The notes beneath the pieces are model-generated. The model ran no database searches. It had not been told where the DNA came from and saw only the letters and a list, made by a program, of their open reading frames with translations. Shown here in pieces: positions 1 to 6,842 of a stretch of DNA of 38,701 bases. Made by a program: the position numbers and the translations under genes. How positions within the stretch are numbered: position 1 is the first letter of the stretch; every line of letters starts with the position of its first letter. The stretch is from JAPKEZ01 sp047638975 (GTDB lineage: Bacteria; Planctomycetota; UBA1135), in contig JBLINB010000013.1 of NCBI GenBank assembly GCA_047638975.1, forward strand, positions 1 to 38,701, written 5' to 3'.

Positions 1-391
1 AGAAAGGCTTTAAGTCGGGGGTTAGCCACACTGACATCGGCCATCCACCCGAGCCAGTCATGCGTTGGACGGCAGCCATATACAGGTCATCAAGGTCTGG
101 ACGCTCTTCGCGATCGACTTTAATGCAAATGAAGTGTTTGTTCATATAAGCGGCAGTTTTCTCGTCTTCGAAGGACTCTCTCTCCATCACGTGGCACCAG
201 TGACAGGCCGAATAGCCGATGCTTAAGAAGATGACCTTGTTTTCGGCCTTAGCGCGCTCAATAGCCTCATCTCCCCATGGGTACCAGTCTACCGGGTTGT
301 GAACGTGCTGCAGAAGATAGGGAGAAGTCTCGTTTTCGAGATGGTTAGCGGGGTGTTGCATGAAGACCGTGGACAGAAGAAGCAGAAACAT
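1..391 (-). CDS. DUF255 / YyaL-type thioredoxin-domain protein (3' end cut by window)
   Basis: The minus strand from 391 down to base 1 is open and encodes the first 130 residues of a thioredoxin-fold protein of the DUF255 (YyaL, spermatogenesis-associated protein 20) family. Visible hallmarks are NETSPYLLQHVHNPVDWYPW near residues 20-38, then SACHWCHVMERESF around residues 60-73 with a CxxC pair (CHWC), then KVDREERPDLDDLY and GSGGWPMSVWLTPD. In this family the N-terminal thioredoxin-like domain is followed by a long six-hairpin glycosidase-like domain, which would lie beyond the left edge. The exact activity is not settled. The start at 391 adds MFLLLLSTVF before a second ATG at 361. I prefer 391 because a promoter with ideal spacing points at it. 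It is divergent from the nuclease-like gene at 450. Confidence 0.85.
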   Translation of the reverse strand, partial: MFLLLLSTVFMQHPANHLENETSPYLLQHVHNPVDWYPWGDEAIERAKAENKVIFLSIGYSACHWCHVMERESFEDEKTAAYMNKHFICIKVDREERPDLDDLYMAAVQRMTGSGGWPMSVWLTPDLKPF

Positions 392-398
392 TTAACTT

Positions 399-427
399 AC
401 TTTACGTTTAGCCCTTGCGCATGTGAA
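399..427 (-). promoter_or_regulatory. Sigma-70-like promoter of the DUF255 gene, near-leaderless
   Basis: On the minus strand there is TTCACA (427-422), a 17-base spacer and TAAAGT (404-399). The expected transcription start is about base 392, one base before the ATG at 391. It overlaps the oppositely directed promoter of the neighbouring gene, so the two may interfere. Inferred from sequence only. Confidence 0.45.
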
Positions 428-443
428 TAGAAAGTTTGATAAT
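415..443 (+). promoter_or_regulatory. Sigma-70-like promoter of the nuclease-like gene, leaderless
   Basis: TTGCGC (415-420), a 17-base spacer and GATAAT (438-443). The expected transcription start is about base 450, which is the A of the ATG chosen as start of the next gene. That would make the mRNA leaderless, and it argues against the upstream in-frame GTG at 423, which lies inside the promoter. Confidence 0.5.
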
Positions 444-449
444 ACGCAC

Positions 450-2579
450 ATGGGCTGGTTCCAACGCTTATTCTCAGGAGCAAACAATAACGACCTACAT
501 CGTAGTCGCTCCTCGAACCAAGCCCCTGCTTCTGCTGAACTCAGCGAAGAATTAAGGGCTTTAAAAGAAGAAATCTCACTCCTCCGAGGCACACTCGGTG
601 GGGAGGATAGTCCGTTGTCATCCGAGGGTAGTGCTCGCGACAATGGTAACCGCAATCGCCGCGGCGGCAGAAATGCCGGTGGCGCACGCAACAACAGCGG
701 ATCACGCGACGACAATAACCGCAGTCGCAACTCAAGTAGTACGGATAGTGCAAGCAGCTCTCGCAATAGCGAGCTGCGCAAATCACGAGAACGTAAACCA
801 CGAGAACGCAAGCCGGTCCCTGACGATGCCCCAACGGGTTTGTTAGTCGACTACTTAAAGAATCTCGATATTTGGGTATACGAAGGTCAAGACGACCTCA
901 ACCGCAACGAAGCTTTCGAGCATCTTGCGCGCCATCTTGGTGTTCACTTTAAAGCGCTTAGTCCGTTTTACGAAAAGCTTAAACGCTGTGTGGCTAATGG
1001 CCGCGGCCAGCGCATTGACATTGATCAAATGTCACAAAGCGAACGTTCAGCTGCCGTCCAGTTTGGTACTTTGCTGCATCGCCACGGCATGCTCAAAGAT
1101 TTCTACTATCACCGGGCGCCTAAAAAGCAATTACGCGTTATTCCTACTAAGGATGGCGAGATTGCGCAGTTCTTGACAGGCGGCTGGCTCGAAATCTTTG
1201 TTAACGCAATGATGGGCAAACGCTTGCGGGCTTCAATTAGTCCTGCAAAGTTCCAGCTAATGTACAACGTTAAGGGTTCGTTCAGCGATGGTCGCGAATT
1301 CGAAGCTGATCTCATGGCTTGCGTCGATGGACGCTTAGTCTGGATCGAATGTAAAACAGGTCACTGGCAAGATTACAGCGCACGCTTCAAAGGTTTGGTT
1401 AAAACGTTTGGCACCGACCGCACATCTGCGGGCTTGTTGCTCATCCGTCCACCAGATTCGGCAACGTGTAAACGCGCTACTGATATGCTCGAAATGACTT
1501 TGATGTCGCTTGACGAGGTCGAAGACTTCATCAGTGTATTCTTAGGCGAAGAGTTAGTCGGTAAGCCAACGCCTCCAGAAATCGAATTGTTGGATGAAGG
1601 CGGCGAACGTCGTAGCCGCAGCCGCGGACGCAGTAGCGGTCGTAGTTCTAGTGACAGTCGCGATAGCCGTGACAGTCGTGACAGTCGTGACAGTCGTGAC
1701 AGTCGCGATTCACGCGGCAGCCGCGATACTCGTGACGCACGCGACGACAGTCGTGATGAAGATCGCGACGAAGAGCGTGATGCAGCTGCAGCGGAAGAAG
1801 AAATCCCTTTAGAGAATGTCGAGGCCGCTAAAAAGCTTGGGCATGTCGATCTAAGCGAAGAAGAAACTCCACAGCGTCGTCGTCGCCGTCGTGGCGGTCG
1901 CGGACGTGGTCGTGGTGGCTCTGGTCAGGATGAAAACGAAAACGAAAACGAAAAGGGCGATGATGATTCTGTCGAAGAGAAATCTGTCACGGAAGAATCG
2001 GCTAAGCCTAAATTAGTTGATCCGTTGCCACTCACTAAGTTTTCAAAGGAAGCCCCTGAAAAAGGCGAAGCACCTGAGAAGGCCGAAAGTCCTGCTGATG
2101 AAGAGCCTACTGATGAGGCGGCACCTGCTGCTAAGAAGAAGGTTAAGCGTCAACCTAAGCGTCGTGGTAAGGCAAAGACTGATAAGCCAGAAGATGCAGC
2201 GGAAGGAGCAGAGGCAGAGGTTGCAACGGCTAGTGAGACGGCAGTGGCTGTTCTAGAGCCAGAAGCCGAAGCTAAGCCAGAAGTGAAGCCGAAACCTAAG
2301 CCAAGAGCTAAGGCCAAACCGAAGCCTAAGACGGATGCAGATGCAGAACCTAAGACGGAAGCCAAGGCGGAAGCGAAACCGAAACCAAAGCCGAAACCAA
2401 GGGTAAAGGCAGAAGCAGCGGCTCCAAAGGCAGAGCCTAAAGCCGAAGCGAAACCAAAGCCGGCGCCAAAGGTAGCTCCGAAGCTCGTAGCAGTTAAGTC
2501 TGCTTCCGGCACAACCATCGCTCCAGATTTGGCAGCAATGATGGCCGGTGGTGCAAAAAATAAAACCGACGACAATTAA
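450..2579 (+). CDS. Low-complexity protein with a PD-(D/E)XK nuclease-like (Card1/DUF1887-type) core
   Basis: A protein of about 709 residues with one folded core between long disordered regions. Numbering here is from the in-frame GTG at 423; subtract 9 for the preferred ATG at 450. Residues 35-57 look like a short coiled coil, 68-130 are R/G/N/S-rich, 137-375 form the core, 395-450 are D-S-R repeats, 480-510 hold an arginine run and RGRGRGG, and 560-700 are K/P/A/E-rich. The core carries GGWLEIFV (E257), FEADLMA (E294, D296) and WIECKTG (E309, K311), the pattern of PD-(D/E)XK nucleases and closest by eye to the nuclease half of Card1/Can2 (DUF1887). No CARF sensor domain is visible. RNA- or DNA-directed cleavage is inferred; the arginine-glycine tracts suggest nucleic-acid binding. 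The gene ends inside a terminator hairpin. Function unknown. Confidence 0.8.
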   Translation: MGWFQRLFSGANNNDLHRSRSSNQAPASAELSEELRALKEEISLLRGTLGGEDSPLSSEGSARDNGNRNRRGGRNAGGARNNSGSRDDNNRSRNSSSTDSASSSRNSELRKSRERKPRERKPVPDDAPTGLLVDYLKNLDIWVYEGQDDLNRNEAFEHLARHLGVHFKALSPFYEKLKRCVANGRGQRIDIDQMSQSERSAAVQFGTLLHRHGMLKDFYYHRAPKKQLRVIPTKDGEIAQFLTGGWLEIFVNAMMGKRLRASISPAKFQLMYNVKGSFSDGREFEADLMACVDGRLVWIECKTGHWQDYSARFKGLVKTFGTDRTSAGLLLIRPPDSATCKRATDMLEMTLMSLDEVEDFISVFLGEELVGKPTPPEIELLDEGGERRSRSRGRSSGRSSSDSRDSRDSRDSRDSRDSRDSRGSRDTRDARDDSRDEDRDEERDAAAAEEEIPLENVEAAKKLGHVDLSEEETPQRRRRRRGGRGRGRGGSGQDENENENEKGDDDSVEEKSVTEESAKPKLVDPLPLTKFSKEAPEKGEAPEKAESPADEEPTDEAAPAAKKKVKRQPKRRGKAKTDKPEDAAEGAEAEVATASETAVAVLEPEAEAKPEVKPKPKPRAKAKPKPKTDADAEPKTEAKAEAKPKPKPKPRVKAEAAAPKAEPKAEAKPKPAPKVAPKLVAVKSASGTTIAPDLAAMMAGGAKNKTDDN
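1653..1706 (+). repeat. In-frame 9-bp tandem repeat (Asp-Ser-Arg), 6 copies
   Basis: Six adjacent 9-base units of the form GACAGTCGT or close variants encode Asp-Ser-Arg repeated six times. Degenerate Arg-Asp/Ser units continue to about 1780. Because the unit is a multiple of three, copy-number change would lengthen or shorten the linker without breaking the frame. Confidence 0.85.
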
Positions 2580-2598
2580 GTCGTCGGTTTAGTTTTTT
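2563..2598. terminator. Bidirectional intrinsic terminator overlapping a stop codon
   Basis: A perfect 11-bp stem (2563-2573 with 2580-2590) has a 6-base loop AATTAA that contains the TAA stop of the nuclease-like gene. On the plus strand it is followed by a T-run at 2593-2598. Read on the minus strand, the stem is followed by TATTTTTTG, so it can also stop transcripts coming from tRNA-Phe. Confidence 0.9.
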
Positions 2599-2673
2599 GG
2601 TGGGGAGAGGCGGACTTGAACCGCCGACTCGAGGATTTTCAATCCTCTGCTCTACCAACTGAGCTATCCCCCC
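2598..2673 (-). tRNA. tRNA-Phe (GAA)
   Basis: A complete 76-nt cloverleaf on the minus strand. The 7-bp acceptor stem pairs GGGGGGA with TCTCCCC and contains one G-U pair. The D arm is GCTCAGTTGGTAGAGC. The anticodon arm AGGATTGAAAATCCT has anticodon GAA, and the T arm is GGCGGTTCAAGTCCGCC. Discriminator A is followed by an encoded CCA. It lies downstream of ribF and is stopped by the bidirectional terminator, whose T-run touches the CCA end. Confidence 0.97.
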
Positions 2674-2686
2674 GTCGTGGGGCGAA

Positions 2687-2692
2687 ATAATA
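2687..2692 (-). promoter_or_regulatory. Possible -10 element of the tRNA-Phe gene
   Basis: TATTAT on the minus strand lies 13 bases upstream of the mature tRNA 5' end and is followed by a GC-rich discriminator (TTCGCCCC), as is typical of stringently controlled stable-RNA promoters. No convincing -35 box is seen, so the tRNA may instead be co-transcribed with ribF. Confidence 0.3.
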
Positions 2693-2702
2693 CCCCGTCG
2701 CC

Positions 2703-3650
2703 CTAATTTTTACCACTATTAAATTGGGCGCAAACTGCTTTTGCAGCATTTACATCTATAGTAATTTGCTGCCGCAGCTCGTCAACGTTGGCAAACTTGC
2801 GTTCAGCGCGTATTTTTTCTAAAAAGAATACTTCTAAAGTCTGTTCATACAAATCGCCATTAAAGTCAATCAAGTAAACTTCGATGCTTTGTTCGAGCTT
2901 ATCAAAGGTGGGGCGCATTCCGATGTTTACCGCGCCGGCGACTAAATCGTTGTTGCCATTAACTTTGACCATGCACGCATACACGCCAGCCGGCGGACTC
3001 AACTCGTGATGCAAGTCAAGGTTGGCTGTCGGGAACCCAAGCAGGCGTCCGCGTTTTTCGCCGTGAACAACGGTACCCAAAACGGAAGCGGGGCGGCCAA
3101 GCATCTTTTCAGCAGTCGGCAAGTCACCAAGCTGGACGGCTTCGCGTAGCGCGGTACTTGAAGCTGCGCGTCCATCAATGCGCAGCGGTTCGATTTCTGT
3201 AATGTCAAAACCTAACTCTTGAGAAAGCGGACGCAACGACAGTGGATTTCCTCCGCGGTCGTGCCCAAACTTGGAGTCGAAGCCAAACACCAATTCTTGT
3301 AAGCCGAGGCCATCTATCAAAAAGGTCTTAACGAAATCGGCGGCGCTTAGTGCGCGCAAGTCTTCGGTGAAGTCTAAAACTAAAGTGGCGTCAATACCGC
3401 AATCAGCGAATAGACGCAGTCGGTGCTCGAGACTGGTGATTGTGGCAGGAGCTTGGCCGAGTAATACGGACTTCGGGTGCTGTGCGAAGCTAACCATCAC
3501 GCTAGCGCAATTACGCTGTGCCGCGCTCTTGATCACTTGCTGCAATACATGGCGATGTCCTAAATGCACTCCGTCAAAAACGCCAACAGTTGCTACGCAA
3601 CCATCGCTTTTAAAATCCGCCGGTAAGTCGCTAGGGTTAAGAACCTGCAT
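2703..3650 (-). CDS. ribF: Bifunctional riboflavin kinase / FAD synthetase RibF
   Basis: This cytoplasmic enzyme phosphorylates riboflavin to FMN and adenylates FMN to FAD. The N-terminal nucleotidyltransferase half shows GVFDGVHLGHRHVL, with the expected HxGH-type motif. The C-terminal flavokinase half begins near VLGTVVHGEKRGRLLGFPTANL and continues with NIGMRPTF and VEVYLIDF-like strands. At 315 residues the length is normal. I chose the ATG at 3650 (MQVLNPSDLP) because the only upstream in-frame start is a TTG at 3677 and RibF proteins normally begin close to this point. The gene overlaps the end of def by 14 bases, so the two are probably translated from one message that runs on towards tRNA-Phe. 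Confidence 0.95.
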   Translation of the reverse strand: MQVLNPSDLPADFKSDGCVATVGVFDGVHLGHRHVLQQVIKSAAQRNCASVMVSFAQHPKSVLLGQAPATITSLEHRLRLFADCGIDATLVLDFTEDLRALSAADFVKTFLIDGLGLQELVFGFDSKFGHDRGGNPLSLRPLSQELGFDITEIEPLRIDGRAASSTALREAVQLGDLPTAEKMLGRPASVLGTVVHGEKRGRLLGFPTANLDLHHELSPPAGVYACMVKVNGNNDLVAGAVNIGMRPTFDKLEQSIEVYLIDFNGDLYEQTLEVFFLEKIRAERKFANVDELRQQITIDVNAAKAVCAQFNSGKN

Positions 3651-4158
3651 TGTCAGCGTAGTCTTCGCGCATATCAAGCAACGCAGCTTTAGACATTTCT
3701 TTGCTTACCGGAGTCATGCGATCAATAAATAGCATCCCTTCGAGGTGATCATTTTCGTGCTGGAAAATGCGGGCTTGCCAATCTTCTAGAGTAATCTCGA
3801 ACGATTCTCCTTGAAGGTTCTGCGCTTCGATAACTATCGATGTGTGGCGCAAAACGTTACCGAATATCTGCGGGAACGATAGGCATCCTTCTTCGGCAGA
3901 CTCCTTGTCTTTGCTCTTGCTTTTTATCTTCGGGTTGCACAGCACAATTTCGCTTTCGGTATCGGCGGCATCGCCCTTTGCATTAAAGACTAGAAGCCGG
4001 ATATTAAGCCCCACTTGCGGCGCGGCCAATCCTACGCCTTTAGTCACATACATCAATTCAAACATATCGCGAGAAATTTGAGCTAGAGACGCGTCGAAGA
4101 TGTCGACGGTCTTATTTTTCGCACGAAGGCGCGGGTCAGGGTAGAGTACAATGTCCAT
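3637..4158 (-). CDS. def: Peptide deformylase
   Basis: This enzyme removes the formyl group from the N-terminal methionine of new proteins in the cytoplasm. All three family motifs are present: GVGLAAPQVG at residues 41-50, EEGCLSFP at 89-96 with metal-ligand Cys92, and QHENDHLEG at 133-141 with His134, Glu135 and His138 of the HExxH site. The 173-residue length is typical. The acidic/lysine insert around residues 63-88 is slightly longer than in the shortest family members. It is first in the def-ribF pair and diverges from the TPR gene, with 33 bases between the two starts. Confidence 0.97.
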   Translation of the reverse strand: MDIVLYPDPRLRAKNKTVDIFDASLAQISRDMFELMYVTKGVGLAAPQVGLNIRLLVFNAKGDAADTESEIVLCNPKIKSKSKDKESAEEGCLSFPQIFGNVLRHTSIVIEAQNLQGESFEITLEDWQARIFQHENDHLEGMLFIDRMTPVSKEMSKAALLDMREDYADNAGS

Positions 4159-4191
4159 GGTTGATTATTTCTACCCATAGGATAACGCATC

Positions 4192-4806
4192 ATGAATTTA
4201 AAGAAACACTTAGATAGAGCAGAGCAGGCATTAGATAAAGGCCAGCCTGATTTTGCAGCAGAATTATGTGATCAAGTGCTCGATTTCGCGCCCGGAGAGC
4301 AGCGTGCGGCCAACTTACTGGCTAAAGCTGTTTTAGCGTGTGCCGGCGAAAAATCTAAATTGCTGGGCAAAATTGGCTCTGGACCTGCCTCTTTTGCAGC
4401 GCAATTCCAGAAACTCATCAGAAATCCTGATGGCGAAGCCCGTTCGATGCGCCGCGCTTTCATGCGCGACCCTCATTCTGTAAAGAAAGGCATTTCTTGG
4501 GCTGACGCGCTAGAAAGGGCCGGATATGCCAGTGCCGCACTCGGCGCCTATAGCGCCTTAGCCAAGCTCTCAGGGGCAGCAGCCCGCGCAGCAGGCGACT
4601 TGTCTGCTGCTCATGGTGAAATAGAAGAGGCCCTAGGCCATTACCAGGTGGCCCTTGACATCAACCCGCGTGACACCGCAGCGATGCGCGCACGTAAAAA
4701 CTTAGCTGCCGAGCAGGCCCTGCAGAATAAGCAGTATGGTGACGAGAGTGCGTCGGGCCTTGACACCGATGCCTTCCGCCGCGCAGCTCTCGGAGAAGAT
4801 TCTTAA
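4192..4806 (+). CDS. Tetratricopeptide-repeat protein of unknown partner
   Basis: A 204-residue alanine-rich helical protein. The first 50 residues form TPR-like helices (LDRAEQALDKGQPDFAAELC, then LDFAPGEQRAANLLAKAV). A second TPR-like unit lies around residues 140-165 (ALGHYQVALDINPRDTAAMRA). There is no signal peptide or membrane segment, so it is probably cytoplasmic and works by binding other proteins; the partner cannot be read from the sequence. A weak AGGA lies about 9 bases before the ATG. It sits 68 bases before rpsT, which has its own promoter, so the two need not be co-regulated. Confidence 0.8.
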   Translation: MNLKKHLDRAEQALDKGQPDFAAELCDQVLDFAPGEQRAANLLAKAVLACAGEKSKLLGKIGSGPASFAAQFQKLIRNPDGEARSMRRAFMRDPHSVKKGISWADALERAGYASAALGAYSALAKLSGAAARAAGDLSAAHGEIEEALGHYQVALDINPRDTAAMRARKNLAAEQALQNKQYGDESASGLDTDAFRRAALGEDS

Positions 4807-4814
4807 TCTAGGGC

Positions 4815-4842
4815 TTGCACTTTCGCAGGCTTTTATTAAAAT
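4815..4842 (+). promoter_or_regulatory. Promoter of rpsT
   Basis: TTGCAC (4815-4820), a 16-base spacer and TAAAAT (4837-4842). The predicted start near 4849 leaves a leader of about 26 nt. It contains AGGGA 9 bases before the rpsT ATG, one of the few Shine-Dalgarno-like sites in the window. Confidence 0.55.
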
Positions 4843-4874
4843 ATCCGACCTAATTTTTGTAGGGATACTAAATC

Positions 4875-5138
4875 ATGCCAAACACCAAGTCAGCAAAAGC
4901 TTCTTTAAAGAAGAGCCTCAAGCGTCGCGAACGTAATCGCGGTCGCCGTTCGATCATGCGTACATACATTGCTAATACACTCGAGAGCGTCGAGGCAGGC
5001 AATATAGAAACAGCAGACTCAAACATGCAACTTGCTGTTAAGTTGATTGACAAAAATGTTAAATGGAATCAACTCCATAAAAACACTGCTGCACGCAAGA
5101 AGTCAATCTTGGCACGCGCGGTGAACGCTATTCGCTAA
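4875..5138 (+). CDS. rpsT: 30S ribosomal protein S20
   Basis: An 87-residue, strongly basic, helical protein beginning MPNTKSAKASLKKSLKRRER and ending HKNTAARKKSILARAVNAIR, both typical of bacterial S20. S20 binds 16S rRNA and stabilises the small subunit. It has its own promoter at 4815-4842, an AGGGA ribosome-binding site and a strong terminator 22 bases after the stop, so it is a monocistronic unit. In other bacteria S20 controls its own translation; no such site is obvious here. Confidence 0.97.
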   Translation: MPNTKSAKASLKKSLKRRERNRGRRSIMRTYIANTLESVEAGNIETADSNMQLAVKLIDKNVKWNQLHKNTAARKKSILARAVNAIR

Positions 5139-5160
5139 ATAACGGATACCTACAAAACGA

Positions 5161-5195
5161 AAACAGCCCAGGCACATTGCCTGGGCTGTTTTTTT
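5161..5195. terminator. Strong intrinsic terminator after rpsT
   Basis: A perfect 14-bp stem (5161-5174 with 5178-5191) with a 3-base loop ends in a T-run to 5195. The A-rich left flank would give a T-rich tail on the other strand, so it may also end transcripts of the minus-strand gene whose stop codon is at 5210. Confidence 0.92.
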
Positions 5196-5209
5196 ATGCA
5201 CGCTAAACT

Positions 5210-6787
5210 TTAGCGAGCACCAAGAATTTGAGCATAACGGTAGTACACTTCGAGTATCAAAGCACAAATTGCAGTTGAGTAAACGCGTCCGCCTTCTTCG
5301 CCCCAAGGACCAGCTGGATCCCATGAACCATAGTAGTTATCTTCTTTGTCTTCTTTACGCTGAGTCGGAATCAATGCTTTCTCGATAGACTTTCTCCAGT
5401 CTTCCCAGAGACTGCCGCCCCATTGCTTCATGGCGAAAGTGCCGTAGTACCAGTAGTACATATCGATTGAGCCGTCGTTTTCGTCCCATACCGGTGGCTT
5501 AGACGCAATCAGCTCGGCCTGCTTCTTAAGCATGGCATATTGCGGATGCTCGCTCCATTTAGTAACCTCTTTCTCGTCAGTCATAAACATGCGTGACAAC
5601 AGTGCCACAGCAGTTAAGGCTTCAGACTTATTCGCCGGGAACTTTTCCATGTACTTAGCAGGACGTGATGGCAGTGAGCCTACTCCGCCGCCGCCGTCAC
5701 CCCAAGCGTATCCGGTACGCCCAGTGTTGGTGTCAGTCATGGTCTTGAACCAGTTTTCAGCGCCATCAAAGGCGCCTTTGTCGATATTGATTTTATTGTC
5801 TTTGCCGCTCTTAAGCGCGAACACCATCCAGCCAGTAATCGACGAGTCATTGTCGTTATTTGGCTCGAGTGAGTAACGCCAAGCGTTGTAAGGGTTTTGC
5901 GCCTTAACCAATACGTTAATCGCCTTCTTCATAGGGCGTTTAAGTAATGGCGACTGATTAGAGAAGTAGTAAGCTTCGCCCATCGCAATTGTGGCAATAG
6001 ATTGGTTGTAAAGTGTTGGGTTGCCGACCTCTTCGCCGAACAAGCCCCCATCGCCTTGCTGATCTTTCAACCAGTTGATGCCAGACTTGACTACGTTTTT
6101 GAACTTACCCTTATCCATGGTGTGGTTGTTGCCAAGGAAAGCAAGTAAAGCCAGGCCGGTTAGGCCAACGTCTACAACTGGGTTACCGTGGCCATCAGAT
6201 TGTGGCTTGTCAGGGTAAACATCGTTGTACATGAATTCATCGGCATCCCAGAAACCAGAAGAGGACTGATGGTCGCGTAGCCACTTAAGGGCGTCTTGCA
6301 CAGCAGCTTCGGTTTTGGAACCGCCGCCGCCGCCACGTCCGCCGCGTCCGCCCATCTTGCCACCAGCGCCGCCACCGAGACCAACATCGTTGTTCCAGGC
6401 ATCAGAGTCGAAGGCTGAATCAGCATTCATGTCGGGGTCGCCGTCGTCTTGCAAAGTTTCTTGCTCGACAACTTCTTCTAGATCGGATTCAACGATTACT
6501 GGCTCTTCAATAGGCTCTTCAATAATCTCAGGCTCAGGCTCTTCCTCTTCTTCGACCTCAGGTGGAGGCGGCGGAGGAGCAGCTACTAGTGTGGGTACAT
6601 CGTCTTCTGGGCTAGCGGTCAACACCATAATGCCGGCAACAATGAGGCCGATCAAAAAGTGTAGAACGATAGAAGCAATGAAGTAAGGGGCGTGCGCTAG
6701 CTGTTGGGCTAACACATCGTTGAAGGTTGTTTCGACTTCCCAGGGGCGCAAGTCGCTTTCAAACTCTAATTCTTGTTGTTCAGTCAT
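5210..6787 (-). CDS. Membrane-anchored squalene-cyclase/prenyltransferase-like repeat protein
   Basis: A 525-residue protein with three parts. Residues 1-34 are cytoplasmic, 35-57 form one membrane helix (ending FLIGLIVAGIMVL), and 70-155 are a Pro/Glu-rich then Gly-rich stalk resembling the periplasmic arm of TonB. Residues 160-525 are a domain of alpha-helical repeats with GLTGLALLAFLG, GINWLKDQQGDGGLF and STAICALILEVYYRY, the pattern of the prenyltransferase/squalene-cyclase fold common in planctomycetes and verrucomicrobia. The catalytic DxDD motif of true squalene-hopene cyclases is not seen, so a binding or scaffold role outside the cytoplasmic membrane is more likely. I used the ATG at 6787 rather than the TTG at 6802. 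No exbB or exbD lies beside it. The gene follows the SurA-like gene after 55 bases. Confidence 0.8.
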   Translation of the reverse strand: MTEQQELEFESDLRPWEVETTFNDVLAQQLAHAPYFIASIVLHFLIGLIVAGIMVLTASPEDDVPTLVAAPPPPPPEVEEEEEPEPEIIEEPIEEPVIVESDLEEVVEQETLQDDGDPDMNADSAFDSDAWNNDVGLGGGAGGKMGGRGGRGGGGGSKTEAAVQDALKWLRDHQSSSGFWDADEFMYNDVYPDKPQSDGHGNPVVDVGLTGLALLAFLGNNHTMDKGKFKNVVKSGINWLKDQQGDGGLFGEEVGNPTLYNQSIATIAMGEAYYFSNQSPLLKRPMKKAINVLVKAQNPYNAWRYSLEPNNDNDSSITGWMVFALKSGKDNKINIDKGAFDGAENWFKTMTDTNTGRTGYAWGDGGGGVGSLPSRPAKYMEKFPANKSEALTAVALLSRMFMTDEKEVTKWSEHPQYAMLKKQAELIASKPPVWDENDGSIDMYYWYYGTFAMKQWGGSLWEDWRKSIEKALIPTQRKEDKEDNYYGSWDPAGPWGEEGGRVYSTAICALILEVYYRYAQILGAR

Positions 6788-6842
6788 GATTCTTAAGGAC
6801 AACGCGCAACTTAATGCTGTGGTTCACTAAAGGAGCAGTATT

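Noticed and set aside
598..846. Alternative-frame and antisense open frames inside the low-complexity gene (for example 598-846 plus and 392-811 minus)
   Set aside because: They are by-products of repetitive arginine, serine and lysine codons, and their composition mirrors the real frame.
1653..1780. Short tandem repeats that could suggest a CRISPR-like array
   Set aside because: The units are 9 bases with no spacers and lie in frame inside a gene encoding Asp-Ser-Arg repeats.
2598..2673. tRNA-Phe as an integration site for a mobile island
   Set aside because: No integrase, direct repeat of the tRNA 3' end or foreign-looking genes are seen nearby.
5210..6787. Squalene-hopene cyclase for hopanoid synthesis
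   Set aside because: There is an N-terminal membrane anchor and stalk, no DxDD motif is visible, and no isoprenoid genes lie near it.
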